Shown here piece by piece: positions 46,943 through 54,531 of a stretch of DNA of 64,000 nucleotides (position 1 is its first letter; each line of letters begins with the position of its first letter). Origin of the DNA: Chlorobiota bacterium. Its GTDB lineage: Bacteria > Bacteroidota > Ignavibacteria > OLB7. The stretch lies in NCBI GenBank assembly GCA_016788565.1, contig JAEUSP010000088.1:1-64000 (forward strand). Reading direction: 5' to 3'. The notes beneath the pieces were generated by a model. The model had not been told where the DNA came from and did not search any database. It saw only the letters and a list, made by a program, of their open reading frames with translations. Made by a program: the position numbers and the translations under genes.

Positions 46943-48346
46943 ATGTCCATCATCTTCGGAACCGACGGTTGGCGCGGCGTGATTGCCGACGATTTCACGT
47001 TCAGCAATGTGGAACTGGTGGCGCGCGCTGCGGCCCAGTTTTTCAAAAAAGAACCCAACGCCGACCGTGGCGTGGTTGTTGGCTACGATGCCCGGTTTCT
47101 TTCCGACAAGTTTGCCGCACGGGTTGCCCAAGTCCTTGCCGCTGAAGGGCTAACCGTCTGGCTGACCGACGGCATCTCCTCCACGCCCCAAGTCTCGCTA
47201 ACCGCAAAACAAAAACGCCTTGCCGGGGGGATTGTCATCACCGCAAGCCATAACCCGGCGGAGTACAACGGGTTCAAGCTGAAGGCAGGATATGGCGGCC
47301 CGTCCACACCGGAAGCGGTGGCAAAAGTTCAGAAGAACGTGACGAAAATGGAGGCAGCCCCGCCGAAGCCAAAGAAGCTGAAAAGCCTTCCGGAACTGAT
47401 TGCCGCAAAGCAGGTGAAGATGTTCGATGCCAAGCTGGCCTACGTGGAGTATCTGAAAAAGAAAATTGATCTTGAGGCAATCCGCAACGCAGGGTTCAAG
47501 GTGCTGTACGACCCGATGTACGGAAGCGGAATCAACACCATGCACCTTCTGCTGCCGGAAGCCGAGCAACTTCATAACGAGTTCAACCCCGCCTTTGCCG
47601 ACATTGACCACCCCGAACCGATGGGTGAGTATCTGGGGACGCTGATTGACCGCGTGAAAACCGGCGGATTCACCGTTGGGCTTGCCACCGATGGCGATGC
47701 CGACCGCCTGGGAACCGTTGACGAACACGGAAATTTTGTGGATAGCCACCGAATTTTTGTGCTGCTGATGAAGTACCTGTACGAAGACCGCAAGCAACGT
47801 GGCGCGGTGGCCAAAACCATCTCGCTGACAACCATGGTGAACGATTACTGCCGCCGCAACAACATCAAGCTGCACGAAACCGCTGTTGGCTTCAAGTACA
47901 TCGCCAAGCTGATGACCACCGAGAAAATTGTGATCGGCGGCGAAGAATCGGGGGGGCTGGGAACCACACTTCACATCCCCGAACGCGACGGCATTTTTAA
48001 CGGGCTGTTGGTGCTGGAGATGATGGCGAAACGGGGGAAAACTCTGGGCCAGCTTTCTGCAGAGTTAGATGAGGAATTTGGCCCGCACCGCTACCGCCGG
48101 ATTGACCAAAAAATGACCGAGCAGAAAAAGCAGGCAATCCTTGCGCGCGCAAACGCGGGGGTGAAAGAACTTGCCGGAATGCCAGTCATCGAAACCAGCA
48201 CGGTTGATGGCTTTAAGTTTTTTGTTGAAGGGGGCTGGCTTCTGATCCGCGCCAGCGGAACCGAACCACTGCTCCGATTCTACGCCGAAGCCGACAGCAG
48301 CGAAAAAGTGGACGCAATCCTTTCAGCCGGGCTTTCGCTGGGGTGA
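46943..48346 (+). CDS. Phosphohexomutase (phosphoglucomutase/phosphomannomutase family)
   Basis: A 467-residue alpha-D-phosphohexomutase that swaps phosphate between C1 and C6 of a hexose or aminohexose. The catalytic Ser loop is TASHNPAEYNG, the metal loop is DGDADRLG, the sugar loop GGEESGG, and the phosphate-binding loop RASGTEPLLRFY. The N-terminus FGTDGWRG is standard. Whether the substrate is glucose, mannose or glucosamine phosphate cannot be decided here. The next gene starts at its stop (TGATG overlap), so they are coupled; both lead into a glycosyltransferase. Confidence 0.95.
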   Translation: MSIIFGTDGWRGVIADDFTFSNVELVARAAAQFFKKEPNADRGVVVGYDARFLSDKFAARVAQVLAAEGLTVWLTDGISSTPQVSLTAKQKRLAGGIVITASHNPAEYNGFKLKAGYGGPSTPEAVAKVQKNVTKMEAAPPKPKKLKSLPELIAAKQVKMFDAKLAYVEYLKKKIDLEAIRNAGFKVLYDPMYGSGINTMHLLLPEAEQLHNEFNPAFADIDHPEPMGEYLGTLIDRVKTGGFTVGLATDGDADRLGTVDEHGNFVDSHRIFVLLMKYLYEDRKQRGAVAKTISLTTMVNDYCRRNNIKLHETAVGFKYIAKLMTTEKIVIGGEESGGLGTTLHIPERDGIFNGLLVLEMMAKRGKTLGQLSAELDEEFGPHRYRRIDQKMTEQKKQAILARANAGVKELAGMPVIETSTVDGFKFFVEGGWLLIRASGTEPLLRFYAEADSSEKVDAILSAGLSLG

Positions 48347-49767
48347 TGAAATACTCAGCCTTCTACAATATCATGCCCGACGGAACGGTGAAGCAGATCA
48401 ATCCCTTCACCGGCAACGAGGTGTGGGCCGTACCGGAGCGGGCCGCGAAGCCAATCCAAAACGCCGCCACGGCCGCCGAACCGGCTTCGTTGGAAGGGAT
48501 TGATCGAGCACACATCTGCGCTTTCTGTTCGGGCAGATATTTGGAAACCGCGCCGGAGAAATTCCGCTACGTTCGCGAAGGGAACGCATGGCATCGCCAC
48601 GATTACCTGCTTGCCGACCAGTACTTCGCAACCGCAGCGGAATTTCGATGCTTCGCCAATTTATTCGAGATCGTCACGCTGGATTATTGGAAGCAGAATT
48701 ACGGCTACATCCCCTCCCCCACCGATCTTGAAAAACTTCACCGCCACGCCGCAACCGATGCCGGAATGCAACACCTTCGCGGCGTGGTGGAGTACAAACG
48801 GGCGTTCCGAGCCAGCAGAAACAACGGCCAAAAAGGGGGCGCAACGGCAAGCAAATCGGGGAACGGAAATGCGGGCGGAAATGGGAGCGGTAATGGAAAC
48901 GGAGGCGCGAACGGAAATGGGAACGGGCAAGAACATCGTGAGCTTTCCAACGATGACATCCTTGCCCTTAGCGAGCCGATGTACGCCGGCTGCCACGAGC
49001 TAATCGTTGCCCGAAACCACTACCACCCCAACGGAACCACCCAGGCGGACCTTCTCAGCAGTGGGCGGCTTACCCCCAGCGAGCATTACCACTATTTCAA
49101 AGCCACCATCGAATCGCTGGAGCGGATTGTGGCGCGCAACCGCTACGTTCGCTACGTCTCCGTTTTCCAGAACTGGCTGAAAGGGGCCGGCGCAAGTTTC
49201 GACCACCTGCACAAGCAGCTTGTTGGGCTTGATGAATGGGGGGCCTCGATCACCCGCCAAGTGACGATGCTGAAAAAGGACCCGAACGCTTTCAACGAGT
49301 ACGCCGCCAATTTTGCGGCGATGTTCAACTTGGTGTTTGCCGAGAACGAACACGCCATTGCCTTTGTGGGGATTGGCCACCGGTTCCCAACGATTGAGAT
49401 TTTTTCCAAATCGCGCCACGCCCGCCCCTGGGAACACACCCCCGAGGAACTGCAAGGCGTTAGCGATTTGGTCCATGCGTGCCACGCCGCAACCGGGGCG
49501 GAAATTAGCTGCAACGAAGAATGGTACTACAGCCCGATTGACGCGGTGGTGAAAATGCCCTGGCACGTGCTGATTAAATGGCGCATCCACGTGCAAGCTG
49601 GGTTCGAAGGGGGAACCAGCATCTTCCTGAACCCGATGACCCCAATCGAGCTTCGCGACCGAATTGTGCCACGCCTGTACGCGCTGCGCGATGAGGGCAC
49701 GGTGCAAAATGTGCTGATTGCCGAGGAGTGCAACATCGCGCCAAACCCACTGAACTACTACCTGTAA
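48346..49767 (+). CDS. DUF4921/GalT-like (HIT superfamily) protein
   Basis: A 473-residue protein starting with DGTVKQINPFTGNEVWAVP, the conserved opening of DUF4921 proteins, which resemble galactose-1-phosphate uridylyltransferases. A zinc-type pair HICAFC, an HIT-like FDHLHKQLV and WHVLIKWRIHVQAG are visible. A low-complexity insert of Gly and Asn residues (about 150-195) interrupts the middle. Function is not established; a nucleotidylyl transfer on sugar phosphate is plausible given the neighbouring phosphohexomutase, whose stop overlaps this start. GTG 48343 is an alternative start. A GT9 gene follows after 6 bp. Confidence 0.75.
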   Translation: MKYSAFYNIMPDGTVKQINPFTGNEVWAVPERAAKPIQNAATAAEPASLEGIDRAHICAFCSGRYLETAPEKFRYVREGNAWHRHDYLLADQYFATAAEFRCFANLFEIVTLDYWKQNYGYIPSPTDLEKLHRHAATDAGMQHLRGVVEYKRAFRASRNNGQKGGATASKSGNGNAGGNGSGNGNGGANGNGNGQEHRELSNDDILALSEPMYAGCHELIVARNHYHPNGTTQADLLSSGRLTPSEHYHYFKATIESLERIVARNRYVRYVSVFQNWLKGAGASFDHLHKQLVGLDEWGASITRQVTMLKKDPNAFNEYAANFAAMFNLVFAENEHAIAFVGIGHRFPTIEIFSKSRHARPWEHTPEELQGVSDLVHACHAATGAEISCNEEWYYSPIDAVVKMPWHVLIKWRIHVQAGFEGGTSIFLNPMTPIELRDRIVPRLYALRDEGTVQNVLIAEECNIAPNPLNYYL

Positions 49768-49773
49768 GCCACG

Positions 49774-50814
49774 GTGGGAACATTCGCCAAACGCGCCGAA
49801 CGATTGCTGCGCCGCTGTGTGCTGTGGCTGCTGTCACGGCGGTCGCGCCCAACTTCTGAAACCATGATTTCCACACTTTCTCCCTCCCCCTCCATCCTTC
49901 TGATCCGGCCCGACCGGATTGGCGATGCGATTATCACAACGCCCACCATCCAACTGCTTCGCCAGCGGTTCCCTGATGCCACCATTGGGTTGCTGCTTGG
50001 CGCAAAAAATGCCGCCGTTGCCGAACTGATGCCGGAAATCAACCGAACACATCTGCTCCCCGTTTCGGCCGCTGGCGCGCTGAAAGTCATGGGGCAGATT
50101 CGGGGCGAAGTGTACGATGTGGCAATCAACCTGGTGGCGAACGATTCGGCAAGCGCGACGGCCATTGCGGCGGCCAGCGGCGCGAAATGGAAAATTGGCT
50201 TTGCCGGGGAATCATCAAACATCTACGATGTTGCAATCCCGCGCCCCACCGGGCCGATGCACATCGTTCGGGAGACTTCGCTTCTGCTTGCTCCGTTCGG
50301 CATTCCCCCCATCGGCCCGCAGCCATCCGGGGATCACGAGCGGCTGCGAGTTCGGTTAAAAACAGAGTCGAATGCCGGAACCATGGTGGTGCTGAACATC
50401 AGCGGAAGCGAGCCAAGCAAGTACTGGGGAACCGAGCAGTTTGTGGGGCTGGGCCGTTTGCTGGGTGTGTTGGGAATGCAGGTTGCGGTTGCCTGCAAAC
50501 CAAGCGATGGCGCGTTGGCCGAACACATTGCCAACAAAGCGGAGGTTCAACTGATCCCTTCCACACCCAGCTTTGCTCAGTTTGCAGAGTACCTTGCCGA
50601 CCAGGCCGGCATGATCGTCACCCCCGACACCTCCATCGTTCACCTTTCGGCGGCGTTGGGGAAGCGAACAGTGGTGCTTGCTGCCGATGCCAACAGCATT
50701 GCAGCATGGCAACCCTGGGGAGTCCCGTTTCGGGTGGTGGACGGAAAAGGGGACCTTGCAGCAATCACCCCGCAGTCGGTGCTGAAACCCATTTTTGAAC
50801 TGCTGATGCCATAA
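49774..50814 (+). CDS. Glycosyltransferase family 9 (ADP-heptose:LPS heptosyltransferase-like)
   Basis: A 346-residue GT9 protein. Typical landmarks are SILLIRPDRIGDAIITTPTI near the N-terminus, the phosphate-binding region LNISGSEPSKYWGTEQFV and the closing ITPDTSIVHLSAALGKRTVVL-type motif. GT9 enzymes transfer heptose (or similar sugar) from ADP-activated donors to lipopolysaccharide core. An N-terminal basic stretch (KRAERLLRRCVLWLLSRRSR) comes before the fold. The GTG at 49774 is 6 bp after the previous gene; an ATG at 49864 is an alternative start just before the fold. An MsbA-like exporter lies downstream. Confidence 0.9.
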   Translation: MGTFAKRAERLLRRCVLWLLSRRSRPTSETMISTLSPSPSILLIRPDRIGDAIITTPTIQLLRQRFPDATIGLLLGAKNAAVAELMPEINRTHLLPVSAAGALKVMGQIRGEVYDVAINLVANDSASATAIAAASGAKWKIGFAGESSNIYDVAIPRPTGPMHIVRETSLLLAPFGIPPIGPQPSGDHERLRVRLKTESNAGTMVVLNISGSEPSKYWGTEQFVGLGRLLGVLGMQVAVACKPSDGALAEHIANKAEVQLIPSTPSFAQFAEYLADQAGMIVTPDTSIVHLSAALGKRTVVLAADANSIAAWQPWGVPFRVVDGKGDLAAITPQSVLKPIFELLMP

Positions 50815-50850
50815 CCCTCCCAAACTTACGCGCCGTCGTCATCGCACCGT

Positions 50851-51004
50851 CGTCATCGCGAGGAGTCTTCGACGAAGCGATCTCGCGGGTTTCTGGAAAG
50901 TCATCGGACACACTACCAGCCGCCAGATGGGCTTCGCCGCTGCTTCGCGGTGCCACGTCGCTATGGCTCCTTGTCGAAGACCCCGACCCGTCGGGGCGAT
51001 GACG
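50851..51004. repeat. CGTCATCGCG palindrome family, degenerate copy
   Basis: Left end CGTCATCGCGAGGAGTCTTC at 50851, inner CTCGCGGGTTTCTGGAAAGTCATCGGACA as in the full copy, and a right end (GGGGCGATGACG) with the CGTCATCGC ending at 51004 but a divergent centre. A partial copy of the left end also stands just before it (CGTCGTCATCGCA). Confidence 0.75.
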
Positions 51005-51071
51005 AAGGGGCCACATCGTTGCTCCGAGTAGAACGTACAATGAACCAACCGATCACACCAACCGCCGCACC

Positions 51072-52895
51072 ATGAAGATATTCCGCCCTCTGCTCCCGAT
51101 GCTCCGCCCCTACTTCGGATGGATGGCGTTGCTGGTGGCGCTCAGCATGGTGCACTCGCTCTTCAGCACCCTCACGATCAGCATCATCATGCCGATTATG
51201 AAGCTGATTTTTCCCGACGGAGCTTCCGGCGATGCCGCCTCGGTTGCTTCAACCGGAAGCACACTCACCTCAACCATCCTGAACCCGCTGACCGCATTGG
51301 TGATTGCCCCGGGGGATCGCCTTGCTTCGCTCTGGAATCTTTGCCTGCTGATCGTCGCCATTTTCCTGCTGAAAAACGCCGCGAAGTATTCCAGCTACTT
51401 GCTGAACGTTGCGGTGGAGGAACGGTTCATCCGCGACATCCGCAACCGGATGTTCGGCCACGCTTTGCGGCTTCCGCTGGGCTACTTCCACAGCCGCCGG
51501 CTTGGCGACTTGATGTCGGTGATGACCAACGACGTTGGCGCGATGAACGCCGCGCTTACTCCAACACTGCGGATGCTGGTTCAGGAACCGTTCCAGGTGA
51601 TTTTTATGATGTTCCTCCTGATCGGCATCTCCCCCACGCTTACTCTAATCGCCTTCAGCACCAGCATCCTTTCGGTGGTGATGATCCAGGTGCTGCGGAA
51701 ATATGTTCGGCGGTATTCGGAGCGGATGCAATCCACACTGGGGAGCATCAACAGCCGGTTGCAGGAATCGCTTCAGAACATCCGCATTGTGAAAGGCTAC
51801 AATGCCGAATCAGCCGAATCGGGGCGGTTCAACCAGCAAACCAACAACTACGTGACCGCTGCGGTGAAGCATGGCCGCGTTACTCACTCCACCGGGCCGT
51901 TCAGCGAGATGTTCGCGATTGTGGCGTTGGTGGTGGTGCTGTTCTACGGCGGAAGCAAGGTGATTGAAGGGACGCTATCCGGGCCGGAGTTGTTCACCTT
52001 CCTGTTTTTGCTGTTTGCCATCATGCAGCCCATCACCGCGCTGATCTCCCTTCCCACCAACATCCAACGGGGCATGGTTGCAGCCGAGCGGGTGATGGAG
52101 TTGCTGAACACCCCGCCGGAACCATCGGGGGGAACCGCAACGGCAATCACGCTAAACAACGAACTCACGCTGAACAACGTGAGCTTCCGCTACCGCCCCG
52201 ATACGCCGGTGCTGCAAGGGATAAACCTGACGATTCGGCGCGGGGAAACGGTGGCGTTGGTGGGGCCATCCGGCGGGGGGAAATCAACGTTGGCCGATTT
52301 GGCCGCGCGATTCTACGATCCTGAATCGGGAAGCATTCTGCTGGACGGAACCGACATCCGCCAGCTGGAAATTGGAAGCTACCGGCGGCTGTTCGGGATG
52401 GTGACGCAGGAATCGCTGCTGTTCAACGACACCGCGTTCAACAACATCGCCTACGGGCTGGAAGGTGCCGACCAGGCGGCCGTGGAAGCCGCAGCGCGCG
52501 CGGCCAACGCCCACCAGTTTATCGCCGCCATGCCAAACGGCTACCAGACGGTGATTGGCGACCGTGGTGTGTTGCTTTCCGGTGGGCAACGTCAGCGGCT
52601 GGCAATCGCCCGCGCACTTGTCCGCGACCCACAAATTTTGCTGTTCGACGAAGCCACATCGGCGCTGGATAACGAGTCGGAGAAATTGGTGCAGGAGGCA
52701 ATCAACCGCCTTCTGGTGAACCGCACCGCAATCGTGATTGCCCACCGCCTATCCACCATCCGCGCCGCTCACACCATTGTGGTTGTTGACGGGGGGCGCA
52801 TTGTGGAGGAAGGAACACACGAATCCTTAATGGCCGCAAACGGGGTCTATCGGAAATTGGTGGAGCTTGGGGAACGAAGCAATTACGCGGAGTAA
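51072..52895 (+). CDS. ABC exporter, MsbA/lipid A flippase-like
   Basis: A 607-residue half-transporter with a six-helix membrane domain followed by an ABC ATPase domain. Walker A is GPSGGGKST, the signature LSGGQRQR, Walker B ILLFDEATSALD, and the switch region has IVIAHRLSTIR. Such exporters move lipid A or drugs across the inner membrane as homodimers. Proximity to a GT9 glycosyltransferase and the presence of lptB elsewhere in the window fit lipid A-core export, but multidrug export cannot be excluded. Confidence 0.95.
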   Translation: MKIFRPLLPMLRPYFGWMALLVALSMVHSLFSTLTISIIMPIMKLIFPDGASGDAASVASTGSTLTSTILNPLTALVIAPGDRLASLWNLCLLIVAIFLLKNAAKYSSYLLNVAVEERFIRDIRNRMFGHALRLPLGYFHSRRLGDLMSVMTNDVGAMNAALTPTLRMLVQEPFQVIFMMFLLIGISPTLTLIAFSTSILSVVMIQVLRKYVRRYSERMQSTLGSINSRLQESLQNIRIVKGYNAESAESGRFNQQTNNYVTAAVKHGRVTHSTGPFSEMFAIVALVVVLFYGGSKVIEGTLSGPELFTFLFLLFAIMQPITALISLPTNIQRGMVAAERVMELLNTPPEPSGGTATAITLNNELTLNNVSFRYRPDTPVLQGINLTIRRGETVALVGPSGGGKSTLADLAARFYDPESGSILLDGTDIRQLEIGSYRRLFGMVTQESLLFNDTAFNNIAYGLEGADQAAVEAAARAANAHQFIAAMPNGYQTVIGDRGVLLSGGQRQRLAIARALVRDPQILLFDEATSALDNESEKLVQEAINRLLVNRTAIVIAHRLSTIRAAHTIVVVDGGRIVEEGTHESLMAANGVYRKLVELGERSNYAE

Positions 52896-52915
52896 ATTCA
52901 CGGTTTAGCTGGGGT

Positions 52916-53031
52916 TATACTCGGCGCAAATTGGTTTGCGAAACTCTACTCAGCTAGGTGTGGTATGGATTCCCGCTTTCGCGGGAATGACAACGACTAG
53001 ATTTTTCGCAAACCATTCTGTTTGGAGTATA
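52916..53031. repeat. MITE-like element (GGTTTGCGAAA family), copy 1
   Basis: Left end TATACTCGGCGCAAATTGG then TTTGCGAAA; right end TTTCGCAAACC..GGAGTATA (inverse, with mismatches). The centre carries ATTCCCGCTTTCGCGGGAAT. A second copy is at 59960-60094 and a degenerate copy at 17505-17738. Confidence 0.85.
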
Positions 53032-53430
53032 TCAATTATCAATTCCCCCACACTGCTCCAAACACAGCCGTTGCAACGCTTCCTCCAAATTGCGGCAACG
53101 CCCCGGATGAACCGGGGAAGTTTGGATAATTGCCGAGCGGAGCGACGTAAGCCAGTGGAACCGCTCAGATGGCGGCAACAACCCCACCACTCCCCCCGCC
53201 GCGCCGCCGCTGCAAACCCGCTGGTAGCCCTCCACAAAACGTTGAAGCAATGCCAAATCAAAATTCGGTTGCAGCGCGCAAATCCGTTCGGCTGAAATGC
53301 AAAATGCGGAGTCGATGTACCCCGATTGGCGCGCCAACAGCACCACTCCAATATTCGCAAAAGCTCCAGTGTGAACACGTGGCACACACCGCACAACTGC
53401 ATAATCGAACTCATGCCACACCCCGCTCAT
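53032..53430 (-). CDS. DUF3037 family protein
   Basis: A 132-residue protein with the DUF3037 pattern: FDYAVVRCVPRVHTGAFANIGVVLLARQSGYIDSAF is close to the family consensus (YxVVRYVP..GEFVNVGVVL). Function unknown. It starts 4 bp inside the upstream kinase gene (ATGA overlap), a pairing of HipA-like kinase plus DUF3037 that is seen in many bacteria and suggests a shared but uncharacterised role, perhaps as a regulatory partner. Confidence 0.8.
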   Translation of the reverse strand: MSGVWHEFDYAVVRCVPRVHTGAFANIGVVLLARQSGYIDSAFCISAERICALQPNFDLALLQRFVEGYQRVCSGGAAGGVVGLLPPSERFHWLTSLRSAIIQTSPVHPGRCRNLEEALQRLCLEQCGGIDN

Positions 53431-54269
53431 CGGCGATACTCCTTTGCCGCAAGCGGCTGGCTTTGCCGTGCTTGCCGCGCTTCCTCGGCAGCGGCAACAA
53501 ATAAACGTTCGCCACCAAGCCGCTGCTGGAAATATCGCTGGTAGGCTTGGCGATGCTCATCGGGCGAGGCAAATGCTGGGGCAACGCCAGCCGGAGCATC
53601 CATCAATAATTCATCGGGAATTAGTGCAAGAATTGCCGAAATATATTCCGGCAAAATTTGCTGGCGCAACCGTGCATCGGCATCGGGAATGCTGGCCGCA
53701 AACGGCAGCAAAACGTGGTCGCGAATTGGCGCAAAAGCGGAGTGCGGCGTTGATTCGGTAACGCCAGCCCAATGGTGATGAAAATAGAGTGCGGCCCCGT
53801 GATCTATCAGCCAAATTCCATTATTCCAAAACATCATATTTGGATTGCGCGGGGTGCGGTCAATATTGGTGGAAAAAGCATCCAGCCAGACAACGTTTGC
53901 CGCAAGTTCGGGATCAATTTCGGTGATAACAACGGGATCGAAATTGTAGGCTCCTTCCAAATAGCGCGCACCAACATTTATTCCCACACTTCCGCGAAGA
54001 ATGTCCTGAATTTCTGGGTCAGGCTCGGTTCGGCCAAAAGATTCGGTAATCTGAATCAGCGCAAGCGGTGGCGTTGGAAGCTGCAACAGCGTTGCAACCG
54101 AGCCAACGATAATTTCGGCGATTAATGCCTTTGCCCCCTGCCCCGCTCCGCGAAATTTCGCCACGTACATCCCGCCCCCTTCGGTATCCAAAATTGCCGG
54201 AAGCGATCCACCCTCGCGAAGTGGAGTGATGTAGCGAGTAGCTTGATAGGTTGGTAATGAAGGTATCAT
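53427..54269 (-). CDS. HipA-like kinase (HipA_2 type), partner of DUF3037
   Basis: A 280-residue protein resembling the HipA-type kinase fold. The nucleotide-binding strand region is MYVAKFRGAGQGAKALIAEI; the catalytic segment WLDAFSTNIDRTPRNPNMMFW has the D..N.DR..NPN pattern, and WLIDHGAALYF supplies a metal Asp. GVNVGARYL is the family's G.NFGSR-like motif. Real HipA toxins phosphorylate a tRNA synthetase, but the stand-alone DUF3037-linked clade has no proven substrate. The start ATG at 54269 was chosen because the upstream extension is Cys/Phe-rich and non-coding-like. Its stop overlaps the DUF3037 start. Confidence 0.82.
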   Translation of the reverse strand: MIPSLPTYQATRYITPLREGGSLPAILDTEGGGMYVAKFRGAGQGAKALIAEIIVGSVATLLQLPTPPLALIQITESFGRTEPDPEIQDILRGSVGINVGARYLEGAYNFDPVVITEIDPELAANVVWLDAFSTNIDRTPRNPNMMFWNNGIWLIDHGAALYFHHHWAGVTESTPHSAFAPIRDHVLLPFAASIPDADARLRQQILPEYISAILALIPDELLMDAPAGVAPAFASPDEHRQAYQRYFQQRLGGERLFVAAAEEARQARQSQPLAAKEYRR

Positions 54270-54470
54270 GGGGCGCAACTTACGAGAAAGGAGAAAAAAA
54301 AACATGAAGGCAGTATTGAAAAACTGCTTGTGACAACAAAAAATGCTGTGCATCTTCGCGCCGAGTTTCGATAAGAATTGATTGTCAATCAGTGAGCCAA
54401 ATACACAAACAAGCTGCACTCCATTGCAGCATTTCAACAACCACATACCCTTTGGAGCAATGTGATGATA

Positions 54471-54530
54471 GAACTTCCGCAAACGAACTTCCGCAAACGA
54501 ACTTCCGCAAACGAACTTCCGCAAACGAAC
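54471..54530 (+). repeat. 14-bp tandem repeat directly before the BNR gene start
   Basis: Four perfect copies of GAACTTCCGCAAAC (54471, 54485, 54499, 54513) plus GAAC, ending 1 nt before the ATG at 54532. Confidence 0.95.
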
Positions 54531-54531
54531 A

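Noticed and set aside
54270-54524. N-terminal extension of the HipA-like kinase from ATG 54524
   Set aside because: The extension is Cys/Phe-rich, runs through the 14-bp repeats and is unlike the family, so ATG 54269 was used.
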